A stretch of DNA of 64,000 nucleotides from Intoshia linei (Eukaryota > Orthonectida > Rhopaluridae), in assembly GCA_001642005.1 (NCBI GenBank), contig LWCA01000011.1:27475-91474 (forward strand). Reading direction: 5' to 3'. The first letter of the stretch is position 1. Every line of letters begins with the position of its first letter. Positions 48,101-59,939 of the stretch are shown here, piece by piece. The translations under genes and the position numbers were made by a program. A model generated the notes under the pieces. The model was not told where the DNA came from. It did no database searches and saw nothing but the letters and a program-made list of their open reading frames with translations.

Positions 48101-49746
48101 TTATTATTTTTTGAAATGTGTAATTCAAAGTCTGTTAATTTAGTTTGGGCTCTAAGAAAGGTTGCAACTTACCAGGAGTTGACGTGGACCTTCCAGCTGT
48201 GTCAAAAAAAGACATTGAAGATTTAAAATTTGGTCTAGAAATGGATGTTTATATATTTTAATATTATACATGATTTTATAGGTGGACATGGTTTTTGCTT
48301 CGTTTATCAGAGATAAAGGAGGCGTTAAAGCCATTAAAGACATTTTAGGTGAAAAAGGCCAACACATTATGATAATACCCAAAATTGAGAACCAACAAGG
48401 AATTAAAAAGTAATTTAGTTTTCATTAGGGTTTCTTTAACTAAATTATTCAATAAATAATTTTGTCGTCACGGCAAACGGACTTAAAATATATATTAAAA
48501 AATTTAAGCACACAAGTTTAGAGAAACCCTGATGTACATGATAAATTCAAACGTTTTCACCGGGTAATGTTTAATAAGTCAGTAGGTAACATTTAAAGTT
48601 ACTAAAATGTAAGTTTTGTAAATAGTACTTTAAAACCCTTTGGCCCCTCAAAATTTTTTTTATATAAAAATGTAAAGGTCCCTGTATGAATTTGTTGATC
48701 CACTGTAAACTAGTTAGAAAGATGTTATTTATAGTTTCGATGATATTCTTGATGTTTCTGATGGAATTATGGTGGCACGTGGAGATTTAGGAATTGAAAT
48801 ACCTATATACAAAGTATTTATGGCACAGAAAATGATGATTTCAAAATGTATGTTAAAAAGAAAACCTTCCATCTGTGCTACTCAAGTACTTTCTAATTTT
48901 CAATGTTAAATTATTTTTAGATGCTAGAAAGCATGGTTAGCAAACCAAGGCCTACACGAGCAGAATGTAGCGATGTAGCAAATGCTGTATTGGACGGAGC
49001 TGATTGTGTCATGCTTAGTGGTGAAACAGCTAAGGGAATATATCCCGCTGAAACTGTTGAAATCATGTCTAAAGTATTTTTTTATAAACATTTTACAATT
49101 TTTTTAGATATGCTGTGAAGCCGAAACGGCATCTTACTACAGAAGGTTCAAGGAAGAACTTACGTCTTTGCATTTAAAGTCTGGTCCAGTCTCACCAGCA
49201 ATTGCAGCAGCCGTTTCTTGTGTTAGTTAATTATTTTGACTTTGACTTATTTTTTTAGGTTAATGCAGCTGACAGCATCGATGCAAAACTGATAATTGTA
49301 ATGACTACCTCTGGACAGTGATTTTTGTTGTAATAATGTTATTTTTCTTCTAGATCAGCTACATTTATTTCGTCATTAAGACCCAGGTGTTCTATTATAG
49401 CAGTTACTAGAAATGCGCGTACAGCTCGACAACTTTTGTTGTACAAAGGTTTATAGTTAACATTTGAAATTAATGTATAATTTAGGAATATTGCCACTTC
49501 ACTATCAAAGTAGGTGACTATTATTCATTTTCATAAATTTTAGATGAGCGCGCCAATGAATGGCTTAATGACGTCGACGGTCGAGTGGTTTGGTCGATGA
49601 AGTGGGCCATAGATAATAAATTATCAAAAAAAGGAGATTACGTTATTATTGTAACTGGATGGAAAAAAGGTTCTGGAGCAACCAATACTTGCCGAATTGT
49701 TCAAGTTCCTCAAGATTTTTCGACATTTCATTTAGTTTCTCAATGA
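45154..49746 (+). CDS. PK: Pyruvate kinase
   Basis: Fifteen exons: 45154-45168, 45202-45313, 47517-47608, 47645-47758, 47835-48021, 48060-48099, 48144-48246, 48282-48409, 48735-48885, 48921-49073, 49108-49221, 49259-49317, 49354-49448, 49486-49509, 49544-49746. They join to 529 aa (human PKM 531). Catalytic motifs: [37 protein letters not shown] (Lys about 255), [29 protein letters not shown]. It converts phosphoenolpyruvate and ADP to pyruvate and ATP, the last step of cytosolic glycolysis. The allosteric-site loop reads TTSGQSA where FBP-activated forms have TKSGRSA. Exon 1 carries only five codons (MFEYE) and rests on a good 33-bp intron. Intron 2 (2203 bp) holds transposons; intron 8 (325 bp) holds a small one; most others are 33-44 bp. 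Stops 17 bp from the CPT2 stop. Confidence 0.95.
45834..46266. mobile_element. hAT-type MITE with 8-bp target duplication, in a pyruvate kinase intron
   Basis: The left end is CAGTAGCGGATCTAG and the right end CTAGATCCGCCACTG; as inverted repeats they match at 14 of 15 positions. The flanks are gtagacat (45826-45833) and gtagaaat (46267-46274), 7 of 8 identical. 433 bp, no transposase. Confidence 0.9.
47050..47358. mobile_element. Possible hAT-like element in the same intron
   Basis: Begins CAGGGATTCTTACACTTTTT and ends near ggacccatttggcaaacgttg, both of hAT style. I found no target duplication, so the ends are approximate. Confidence 0.4.
48426..48531. mobile_element. Mini inverted-repeat element (about 106 bp) in pyruvate kinase intron 8
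   Basis: The left end tagggtttctttaacta and right end gtttagagaaaccctg are imperfect inverted repeats of hAT style. The possible 8-bp duplication matches at only 5 of 8 positions. It accounts for most of the excess length of this 325-bp intron. Confidence 0.45.
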
Positions 49747-49763
49747 TTTGTAAGAATTAAACA

Positions 49764-51897
49764 TTATTTAATCAATCGTAATGTCATTTCAACCGCTTTT
49801 TCTATACAACTAATAAAATCTTTAGCACTTCTCTCATTCTTATACGCAGTGATATTGACACCACATTCTTTATCCGTTATAGAATATCCAATTCCGTATC
49901 CGTTTGGTGTTGTTGGTGCAAAACTGCCCAATGTCATTTGATTACCAAATGACACTGTGGAAGTTGACATAATATGCTTGCTATTGTATATGTAAGAATC
50001 GTCTTCAAATCTAAACAAAAATGATTAACAATTGATCAATGTTCACATGTCCAGTTTTAGACCCCTTTTTTGAGCGTAATAATTCATTGCAAACATGTGT
50101 CTGTCATATCCTTGTCCAAGGGTGGCATTTTTGGCTAGTTGCATATGTTTTATGGAGCAATTTTTCATTAAAGTTCTCAATTCAGCATCTGAGACATCTT
50201 TTTTAATTGCAGATTTACAAAATTTTTTCGTTTCATTTGTACAAGATCTGATAGTTTCAGTTCGCCCTAAATGAATATAATTTAATAAATATGGTAGATG
50301 ACCTTTTTTGAACGCCGCTGTAGAGCAAGATTCATATGTAGGAACACATATGCCATTTTGGAGAAACATTGCCAATTGAAATATCATTTGCATTACCGCG
50401 TCTGGACTGAGTGAACTTTTTTTTATCAAATTTTTGTTTAAATTCAGTTCAGCGTGGCAACTGTCCAATAGATTGGTACGATCTAGAAAAGATTGTCGAG
50501 ATTTATTTATACGATCGGTCATATTTTCATCGAGTTTAAAGTTAATTTCAGAAAAATTGGACACTACATTTTTATCAAAGGATGCATTTATACAATTATG
50601 TTGCAATAATTTGTCATTCTGACTAGCACAAAAATCACTGATAGTTTTGTAAAAATTTACCACTGCAATTCCGTCTCCCCATGAATGTTCAAAATGAACG
50701 CAATTTTCGCCGCCAGGTTCAAACATTAGAGTAAAAGATTTATCAAACCATAAATTTCCTGGTTCGTTGTGGAGAAACAATTTTGTGAGCAATTCAAAAT
50801 CTTTTACAGTTGTTGAGTTTAGGCTAACACAATAAAGAGCGGAATCGATTTGCTTTAATGATTGAGAATTTGTGCCCAACTGTGACAAATATTGTCTGTT
50901 TTCGGCCCAGGTATTTCGTTCATCACCAGTTAAAACTGCAATTTCGTGGCTTTTCTCACAATTATCAATTGCTCCCACAATTTGAGACAACGAGTTAAAT
51001 ATAACGCTGGGCAGTACAATTTGGTAATTTTTATCGAAAATGTCGAGTTTATAAATTTTTCCATTTCTAAGAACACAAATGTGCTTGGGTTTATCGGTTC
51101 TCCATGAAGATAAAAGTTTGTCTCTGTTCTTTTGGGGAATTCTTGTGGAAGCAAATAAATTTTCGTATTGACACATATCGAGTGGATACCCGTTTTGTAA
51201 GTAACTCGAATACCATGAAAATTTTCTTGGTGTCATGCGCGTGGTCCAATTATAAAAATTTTTCATAAAATTCGATTTATTAGTCATATGAAAAACGTCG
51301 GGTTCCAACTTGTAATGAAACAACGAATTTTGAAAAAGGGCACTAGCATAAATCATATTTGAAGCATTCACAAGCTAAAACTAAGGAATTATATTATTAT
51401 CCAATACCATGTGAGTTAGACCAGCTTTTTTTTCCGTTTTGATCCCCATAAAAGGATTAAAATTTAGCACTATTGGGGCTCGACTGCATAAATACATTTC
51501 CGACCATGGACCTATTTAGTTGACAGTGTAGTTTTTAGTCTTTTATTTATACCTGCAATATAACTAGTGTCGACATTTTCCTTGACAAAATCTTGGCAGA
51601 TACCGTTCAAAACTATAATATTTATGATGTACAAAACCGACAGAATTTACCGGATGCATCTTTTGAAGACAAAAAATTCATGGCAATTTTGTTCGTTTTT
51701 TCATAGATCTCATTGGATAATAAAGGTTTTAAAGATTTCAAATATCTTTTGCATGTATCTTCTAACTTTGGAAGAGGTAATAGGGGAAGCGATTTTTGAA
51801 AGTGATAAGTGGGTATTACTGCTTTATGAATAAATTCAGTACTGTAAAAACAACATTGCAAAGATTTGAAACTTTTTTTTCTCAAAATGTTAAGCAT
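49764..51897 (-). CDS. CPT2: Carnitine O-palmitoyltransferase 2, mitochondrial
   Basis: Six exons (51897-51651, 51612-51553, 51511-51408, 51374-50303, 50266-50047, 50010-49764) join to 649 aa (human 658). The N-terminus MLNILRKKSFKSLQCCFYST is a typical import signal. VIPTYHFQKSLPLLPLPKLE, PWSEMYLCSRAPIVLNFNPF, YPLDMCQYENLF, the catalytic motif VHFEHSWGDG (His about 367), TYESCSTAAFK and LGQGYDRHMFAM follow, all as in CPT2. It reforms acyl-CoA from acylcarnitine at the matrix face for beta-oxidation. The fourth intron (50267-50302) is 36 nt with no stop, so the surrounding exons read through it; family alignment at FKxGRTETIR shows it is an intron. Introns are 33-41 bp. The 3' ends of CPT2 and pyruvate kinase must overlap. 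Confidence 0.95.
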
Positions 51898-53573
51898 TTC
51901 ACAGCATAAATATTAAATAAATATTTTTATCAAAGCTGATTTCATATATTTTTTAAGCTATGGTTTCCAATTTATTGTTTTAGATTTGAAATGTAAATTA
52001 CATATATATTTAGATCGGTGACTCTAAGAGTCAAATTCACTTTAAGTTTGTAATTGAAATTTGGTGTAATTGTATCGCTTCGACCGACTCAAGTCGAACC
52101 TTCTAAATATGAGCCATAATATACTGAGTTAAAAAATAAAATAAAGAAATTAATCTAACAAGTATAATATGTACTAAGTACCTTATTAACTAAATTATCT
52201 TATCTTATCTTAATATATACTTGTAGTTAGAAATTTTAGCCCTACTACGAGTAACAAAAATTAACGGGCATGTTGAATTTGGAAAATGGCGCTTGTGCGG
52301 GGTGCTAAGTCAAATTTAATTAAAATTTGGGATCACAATGGCCCCGAATACCTGAAAGTGTTATGCGGATAAAAGGGTTGATAACAGCTGCTTTACATCA
52401 CATAGGTTGTTTGGAAATGTTTATTTTATTAACGAATTTATTAGGCAAAGGTGTGAATTAATTAATTATGTATTAATTAAATACTGAATTTACAAATGAT
52501 TTTTCTAGATTTATCAATCTTGCCAAGTATCAATGTACAAAATACAGTAAAATACAAAACAATAAGAGAACTTAAACTGATGATAATGAAATGAATCCAC
52601 ATGATAATTTTTGGTTTATAGACTTCTAGTTGAAATTTTTTGTTATATCTAAATAATACTTATTAGTCGTAAACAATAAGTATTATTATTTAAAAATTAC
52701 ATGAACCAGTTATTGATTGTTGAAACCAGATAACAAATTGCGCATAGTGAATGTCCGTGTAAATTGCTGTAAGAGTAAAAGTTTTTATCATTCCTCCCTA
52801 ATATTTAATACTTACAATTTTACATTAAATATGCATACCTGACCACTCGTAGCTCATATACGCATTAATAACAACAGAAATGGACCATAAAAAAATTAAT
52901 AAATACTTTTCTATGATCTGTTCATAATCTGAGTAAATTTCACCCAAATGGAAATTATGATTGCAATTACTATCTACATTTAAATAAGCATTAAATATTT
53001 AAATTTTGGATAATTACCGGGATTACGCTTCACAGTTGTATAAATGAAAAATATAATTATGGTTGAGACAAACGATGTATTAAACAAATTATTCGTGACG
53101 TTACCTAAAGGATATAATGATGTTGAAATTTGTCAGATAAAACAAAACATTACAAGAATTTCTGAAACAACCATACAAGAGAGTAATAATATTAGGTATA
53201 ATGTTGATTATTATTACAATCAAAGAAAATATGCAAATAGATTGATTTACCTACAGTAAAATTAAACTAGTCAGATATGTCTTACCTTTGAATAACTATA
53301 AAAAATACTATAATATATAAATATAATCAGACTAAATACTTGAAATGTTATTATGAAAATCATGTAAACTAAATGAAATAAAATTATTAATATAAATCAG
53401 TGGTCCTTTCCGTGTTTTAATAACGGTTTTCAATTAATAATTTGAATTTAATTTAGTAAAAAATCAATTTTCTCATAAGCAAAGGTGTTACCAGCATTTC
53501 TGGTTTTATTACCATCAAAATTATAAAAATTACATTAATTATTTAGAAAATTTTGTAAAATACATTAGTGCAG
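51898..53573. other. Intergenic upstream of CPT2, no gene recognised
   Basis: AT-rich. A short TTATC run lies near 52195-52212. From about 52210 to 52400 the composition is less AT-rich, ending aaaagggttgataacagctg, perhaps a transposon end. The 71-codon open frame at 53044-53259 is Asn/Ile-rich and unlike any family I know. Confidence 0.35.
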
Positions 53574-54030
53574 AGTTGCCAGATGTTGGAATTTATCCCA
53601 AAACCTAGACTTCTATCTAGATTAACTAACTAGATTATTCCACTTTTATCCCACCATAATAAAATTTAATAAAAAATAACATTTCAAGCCCTCATGGAAA
53701 AATTGACTTACCCCAATATTCTTTTCAAAAATCCGAATTTACAAAATCTTATGATAAAAATCCATTTCATCAAACCACAAATAAAAAATCTAATTTTCCA
53801 GCCTTTAATGGAAAAATATCCTTTTTCCAATACTTTTTTTAAAAACCTCTTATTCCAACCACAAATTACTAACGCTTAAGGGAATTATCCTCTTTTTCCA
53901 ATATTATTTTGAAAAATAATATGAGTTGTTACGAACTGGATTACGTTACTGGATTTACTGTTACAAAAAAACTCTTAATCCAACAACAAAATAAAACACC
54001 ATAATTTTAGCTACAATGAAGGAATAATCC
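53574..54030. mobile_element. R2 family copy
   Basis: Starts cagagttgccagatgttgga, then atttatcccaaaacctagac. It continues with the same series of blocks as the copy at 39073, including ataataaaatttaataaaaa and cgcttaagggaattatcctc. Short open frames here come from the repeated units and are not genes. Confidence 0.55.
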
Positions 54031-54777
54031 CTTTTTTCCGAGTATTTGGTTCTAAATATTAAAAATTTGTGAGACTCATAAGCGTCATTATATTCAGTTT
54101 ATATTTTACAAATTAGTCAATAAAAAAATCGCTGGTACCAGCAAATCGACCACCCTTGCTCATAAGAGATAATGAACCATGTTACTATATTTAAAATATA
54201 ATTTTGATAAAATTACAAAATTTTTTCATTTCCGATGTACAAACAAAATGATAAAACTTGTTGGACATTAGTACAAAGTTTAAAAATTGGATTGGTATGT
54301 AGCACGAACCGATGAATGTAAAAATATAAACCATTACTATACGATATGTAAATTTTATTTATCTTGTAAATAAACCTGAATCAAAATTTCCTATGGGTAT
54401 TAATAATGTTAAGAGGATTGAAATTGTTATTGTGAATATCTTGAAATGCCACAATCTACAAAAATATAAATATACGGAGTATAAAATACTCTTATTTTTA
54501 CCCATTGTGAAATAATTTCATATAAAAATTAGACTGAATGGTTTTAAACGTTATGCATGTTAAAAGACAATGATAACTAGCAACAACGAACCCAATCCGC
54601 ATTGTTAAAACGAAATCAAAGTTTTCAATACTCATTTTCAGGTATTCTGAAGAAATCTAAACCATTTGTATATATTAACTTTTTATTTTAAAATAATGTA
54701 TGATAAGTAAATAAAGGAAAGTGTTGGTTGAATTATTGGAATGTGGCCTTATGTATGAAATGGGTTCCCACCCCTGA

Positions 54778-55068
54778 GGGTTGGTAAAACTGGATTTTTC
54801 CTTTTAAAGTTGGTAAAATTGGAATTTTCACTGAAGGGTTTGTGGAAATTAATTTTTCCCTTAGGGGTTTGTAAAAGTGGATTATTCCCTTAAGGGTTTG
54901 TAAAATTACAATTTTCACTTAAGGGTTTATGAAAATTAATTTTTGACCTTAGGGGTTTGAAAAGTGGATTATTCCCTGAAGAGTTTGTAACAGTGGGTTT
55001 TTCCTTTAAGGGTGGATAAAATAGGAATTTTCACTTAAGGGTTTGTAAAAGACGATTTTTAGTAAAAA
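54778..55068. repeat. 29-bp minisatellite, 10 units
   Basis: The anchor gggtttgtaaaa (with variants) recurs at about 54778, 54807, 54836, 54865, 54894, 54923, 54953, 54982, 55010 and 55039, an almost exact 29-bp step. Units alternate between endings such as tggattattccctta and ggaattttcactta. The same unit type, more degenerate, makes up the R2 family. Confidence 0.88.
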
Positions 55069-55127
55069 TGTTTGGGTTTAAGAATATTCTCGTTTAAAAA
55101 TATATTGTAACTGAACAGTTATCATTT

Positions 55128-55361
55128 CTAATATATGATGAATAAAATTACATTAAATATGCTATCAACTTTTATAAAATTAGAAATGATGCATATAATG
55201 GCAAACAATAGAAGCATCAAAGAATACCATTTACGGCTTAGTTGAGCACTCGATTGACACATTAAAAAAGTCTTAAATAATCCTTTCCGTTGATGTGTCT
55301 CGTTTGGGTTGCTTGAATAAGTATAAAGTTCTGACATTTTATTATTATTATAAGAAAACAT
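55128..55361 (-). CDS. Possible small membrane protein, unidentified
   Basis: A single frame of 77 codons starts with an ATG at 55361 (a second ATG, nine codons on, could also be used). The first half is polar (MSELYTYSSNPNETHQRKG). The second half has a hydrophobic helix (WYSLMLLLFAIICIISNFI) after a basic stretch, and a second hydrophobic end. The organisation looks like a small single- or double-pass protein. I do not recognise it, and the region is full of repeats, so it may be chance. Confidence 0.3.
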   Translation of the reverse strand: MFSYNNNKMSELYTYSSNPNETHQRKGLFKTFLMCQSSAQLSRKWYSLMLLLFAIICIISNFIKVDSIFNVILFIIY

Positions 55362-55787
55362 TTAAATTTATATCGTATTGAAATGCAGATGTTTTTATTT
55401 ATTAGTTCAATTAATAATTTTAAAAAAATTTAAACTATAATTAAATCAAAAAAAAATAAATTGATCATGTCCTTTAAATATGGACATTTACCTGCTATCC
55501 AAGCATAATATATATTTTTGTTTTATTTAATTTTGAATAAAATATATTCGTTATTCTTGCATCACTTTTTGTGTACATTGTACGGTTGCAGATGTTTTGA
55601 TTATGTAGTAAACATTGCTAATTTTGCGTAAAATAATAAATTACAATTATGGGTGTTAAATTTTAAAAATTTACCTTTGAACAAAGCAGTGCTTTCCAAC
55701 AAGTGTCGCAGGTTAAATATTGCCGACTTTACAACAATACATATTTGTTTTTGATTCAAAATGTTCAAGTTTCTATAGGCCCACACG

Positions 55788-56222
55788 CAGAGCCGTCTTA
55801 AGCCACTTCGTGTCTCTGGGCTAAGAAAAGGGCCGGAGGCCCTTTAACGTTTCGAAGTTTTAAAGATCGAAGCGATAAAAAAATATTATTAAATATTAGA
55901 GCCCCTTTTTAGACATGCATACTGTTGGTTGAAAACTTAGTCTTATTTTATTGAGTATTAATAAAGGCATTAAAAGATATTATGTAGGTTTCTAGAAACT
56001 TTTATTTCTTTTACAAAAACTTACTTACAATATTAAAATTGACAAAATAATTTTTTTTACTGACCTTCAAATTTAAATACTGACAACCAATTATTTATAC
56101 TGACAAACCACCTACAATACTGAAAAATCAATATTTATACTGACAAACCATCACAAATACTGACACGATAATGAGTGGATCTGGGCTACAGCCCATATTG
56201 CCCATACCTTAAAACAACTCTG
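55788..56222. mobile_element. hAT-type MITE carrying a 20-bp tandem array
   Basis: The left end is CAGAGCCGTCTTAAGCC; the right end ccttaaaacaactctg is its imperfect inverted copy. The flanks cccacacg (55780-55787) and tccacagg (56223-56230) match at 6 of 8 positions. The inner parts gtctctgggctaag and gatctgggctacagcc also correspond. A 20-bp tandem repeat lies at 56057-56170. Confidence 0.7.
56057..56170. repeat. 20-bp tandem repeat, 6 units, inside the MITE
   Basis: The word atactgac(a) recurs at 56057, 56077, 56097, 56117, 56137 and 56157, an exact 20-bp step. The intervening bases (e.g. aaccatcacaa) vary. Confidence 0.88.
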
Positions 56223-56389
56223 TCCACAGGTCGTACCTTGTAAATGGTTGGTCTGGAAGGTATATCCCTAACATTGACTATTAAACCCAGGAGAATCCGC
56301 GGAACTATTCATTTATCAGTTGTATCACATTTATATTCATTAGACTCATGATTTATATTTTTGAAAAAAATATTGACCAAAGTGAATTT

Positions 56390-56735
56390 TTCCATTTTTC
56401 AAAGTAATAAGTATAATTGCATTAAGAAGTGTTTTCACATTGGTTTGGTAAAATCGCAATTTTCAAAAAAAAATTAGAAAAAGTGGATTTCTCTCTTAAA
56501 GGATGATAATTGAGTTGTTTTTTTCCTAGATTTGGTAAAATTGTATTTTTTAAAAAAATATTGGAAAAAAAAAGATTTTTTCTCTTAGGATTAAATTAAG
56601 GTTTTACTTATTAAGGTTTAAGAACGGATTTTTCATAAAATATTATGAATTGGATTTAATTATTTTCTCCTTAATAATATTAAATTAATTCCTGAAATAA
56701 TACATTACTTTAGACGTGGCCCCTTTGAGAAGCAC
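56390..56735. mobile_element. R2/hAT-like element, right end visible
   Basis: Contains tttggtaaaatcgcaatttt and tttggtaaaattgtattttt units and ends ggcccctttgagaagcacc, the same terminus type as at 35466. The left end is unclear. Confidence 0.45.
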
Positions 56736-57024
56736 CCAATTAAAACTATTAAAAATTAATGTGTCCGTTTTATATGCATATTTGGAGTCCTGTAATAGAT
56801 ATTGAAACCTTTTCACATATTAATCTCAACAATTTAAAAAATATTTACACATCAATGAAATAAACATCAAAATAAACAAAGAAATCAAAGTAAAAAACAT
56901 GCACCAGTTGAAATTATGACGAAATTCGACAATTGTACTTTCTAATATATTTTAAGATTTTCAGGAGTTAAAATAAATGTAAAAATTTACTGTTATATTT
57001 TAAAAAATTTTATTTTTTAAAGTA

Positions 57025-58904
57025 TTAATTTATTTCATTCGTAATGGTAGCAAGGTTAGTCAATTTAGTAATATTTGAAGGATTTTCATTATACACAATT
57101 TTAACCATCTACAAAAATATATTATAAAAACTAAAATAAAAAAACCTGATCAAACACTAAATCCATGGCAGAATCTATGTTTTCTCCGATTTCTGACATA
57201 TTTCCAGTGTATCTAATGTACGACCAGGTACATAAAGTAATTAGAGTGACCAGTGCAATAATCTGTAACAAACTTGCAAGAGAATACATTCCGACAAATT
57301 GGAAAATGTTTGACAAAAAATAAATAAATATAGTGATAGAGACTAGTAGAGCAGCCGTACGCCCTCGTGCCATAATACTTTTTGCCTGGTTATTAGATAT
57401 GTAAATAGTATATTGTTTTTCAATTATGGTATTGAGATTATCTGAATACTTTTTACAGAACGATTCGTCACCCATTTTGGGCTCATCGATAAACATTTTG
57501 CTAAATAAGATTATACAAATACTTTATTTAAAATTACACGGCAGTACTTTTAATCTGCTTATGGTATTCGCTCAGAGTTTTATTGTTTATATAGCTTTTA
57601 CTGGAACCACATACCTAAATTGTAACTATAACATTTTCATTGCACTTTGTACTTGTTCCATTAAATGGTTGTATTTATCTTTGGCTTTAGAAACTGCCGA
57701 CAAATTATTTGCTTCCGCAGTTGCATCCAGCATTGATTTTGGTTCAGGAAGATTACTACTCTTAAAAGTTTCGACATATGTTTTAAAGTAGAAAAACAAA
57801 TCTTTACAAGTGATGGCATTACCACCAATCTTTTTAATGTTTACATTTTCAGAGCTCAATATTTGAGGAATGAAAATTCTCAAATATTCAACAAAAATCG
57901 GCTCAATATCTTAAAATAATTAAAATGGTATTACTAATTAGGCAAGATACCTTTGATGTTTCCATCATATTTCGAATTCGTAGCAACTTTCATTCCAGGA
58001 TGTGGCATTAAGAAACAATCGATATTTTCATAATATGATCTAATATTTTTTCGTAAACTTTGGAGTTCTTCGTGTTGGTTCGGTTTTACCTAATAATCGT
58101 CATGTCATTTTGTTCATTTTAAACGAACCTGCATTCGTTTTTGCAAGAAAGCCGCACCTCCTTCATTACCATAAGCATAATTATCTGGATATGACCAATC
58201 GCGTATGAGAAAAATTAGTTTCTAAATACAAATAACGCCAAATTATCCATACATTACTTGAAAAGGTTTAATATTCGATTTTGCTTGACGAGCAAGTCGT
58301 CCATATTCCCCGAAAAGCTAATAAAATTCTACATAAATATGCTTAAATATACGTGTAAGTGTTGTAGATTATCTTCTTGTAAATTGCTTTGCAAATTGTA
58401 CACTTGAATGGAACTCAACATAGAACTAAGCGCAAATATTGTAGCGCATTCTTTAACAGTTGAGTCAGAATCAAATGCACCTTGGGTATCCATTAAAATT
58501 ATAGCTACCTTAATGTCATTGTACAATTTTTTTATTATTATACCTCTTCAGATTTAGAAATTTTGACTATAATTGGTTCTGACCACAATAAAATTCCTGT
58601 AGTTTTTCTTTCACTGCCGGCTTCCCATGGAAAACCAACTAATGGTTCATCATAACCACCAATCCAATCACTTTTTGTCTAGTATAATTAAATTATATTT
58701 GTTTAAAGTAACCTCTGCTTTTAAATATCTAATGCAAAAATCCAACAAAAAAGATTTTCCCTTTCTAAATGCTCCAGCAACAGAAAGTACTACTACTTTC
58801 AAACCGGCCACTTTAGGGTTACACAAAACTTTAGACAAAGCTTCCTGGTCTAGTTCGATTGAGTGGTCTTCATTTACCGATACGACTTGAATATCATTTG
58901 CCAT
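57025..58904 (-). CDS. ATL: Atlastin, ER membrane-fusion GTPase
   Basis: Ten exons (58904-58713, 58678-58544, 58508-58353, 58317-58258, 58221-58129, 58089-57951, 57909-57653, 57614-57538, 57500-57146, 57108-57025) join to 515 aa (human ATL1 558). The dynamin-like GTPase domain shows the P-loop GAFRKGKS (44-51), switch 2 [12 protein letters not shown] and the G4 motif IRDWS. The three-helix middle domain has [21 protein letters not shown] hairpin of two membrane helices (about 418-465) ends in [14 protein letters not shown]. The tail of about 50 residues is shorter than in ATL1. Atlastin dimers tether and fuse ER tubules. A Thr usual in DTQGTFDS is Ala here. All introns are 34-41 bp. Confidence 0.95.
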
Positions 58905-59939
58905 TGTAGAAATTGTCAGTTTATGAAATGTTAATGTAACCTATTTATTTCGATTTTATATTAAACATTCAACTTTATTTTCTAATCAAACTCAGACACT
59001 ATCTAATTTACAAAATTTTAAGTACACTAAGTTTAGTCAATTTGAGTTGCATCTCTGCATTAAGGTAATAAGGATATTTGTATTATAGGTTGGCTTTTCT
59101 GTAATGTTTTATATATAAAATATGAATTTTTACTTATTTTATAAATTTTGGTATATTACGGTAATTGTTTCTAAAACCAAATGAAATATCTATATAAATA
59201 AATGTTTTTTAAATAATTAAATGTTAATTTATATCTGTAGAATATTAATGACAGACCCGTTTTTTCTTATACTATATTTCGATACTAGAATCAGTCATGA
59301 AAAACTGTATTAGCAATTGGGGTTTTTTAAATAAACGGTAACACACATTAACGAGTATATCAGCAGAGGATGGAATGCAGTGTTGGTAAAATGTGTTTTC
59401 TGTTGAAATTAAGCAATGGGCGTATTTATTTAACTTCAAAAAATCATAAAAGATATAGATTTCATGAATTTAACAAGGTTCAATTACGTATGATTGAAAT
59501 TTACCAGTTTGGTTCAATGAGCATTACATTGAAAAATTTACTAAAAAAATGTTTTTAATTTTCTCTCATAGGTAAAAAATATAGCTTTGATTTTTATTGG
59601 AGGGGTAGAGTAAGAATTTTTTGATTATAAAAAATATCAAAAATTAATTTTCCAATATAATTTAAAAATAAACACACATTTTACTTGATTTCCACCATTT
59701 TTTTAATACCGTCATAGGGTCTACAGCGAAAAAGGGTTGCAAATGCCTCAAAAAAGAAATAAATATTCATAAAATAACAAATTTGTCCGGTCACAACATT
59801 GATGAAACCTGACATACAAGAACAAAAAGATGATAACTGAATATGAGTATGATATATAAAAAAAATTTTAATTAATTATATACACAAACTGTTCCGTTTA
59901 TGGAACAAATGAAGGTAGTTTAAAAATGTATGTTCAAAA
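58905..59939. other. Spacer between atlastin and symplekin
   Basis: No convincing gene. A 62-codon frame at 59370-59558 has no recognised features. Confidence 0.35.

Noticed and set aside
53044-53259. 71-codon open frame with ATG
   Set aside because: Asn/Ile/Tyr-rich, no domain, no supporting splice sites or nearby poly(A) signal; fits chance in AT-rich DNA.
53694-54918. Open frames at 53694-53879 (+) and 54733-54918 (-) with repeating FxxPL-like words
   Set aside because: The periodic peptides come from the 29-bp repeat unit being read through, not from selection on protein.
54778-55068. CRISPR-like array (29-bp repeats)
   Set aside because: No spacers between units, units are contiguous and variable, and the DNA is animal nuclear.
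55601-55786. Minus-strand open frame of 61 codons
   Set aside because: The plus strand here begins CAGTGCTTTCCAACAAGTG (55687), a hAT-type end; the frame lies in transposon sequence.
57615-57652. Possible 18-bp intron in atlastin after ...QSAMKM
   Set aside because: Using the earlier donor gives a 38-bp intron and restores the family sequence MEQVCGSSK, so no ultra-short intron is needed.
57426-57791. 121-codon plus-strand frame opposite atlastin
   Set aside because: Antisense shadow; it spans two atlastin introns without any conserved pattern.
59370-59558. 62-codon open frame between atlastin and symplekin
   Set aside because: No recognisable motif and isolated; not enough to call a gene.
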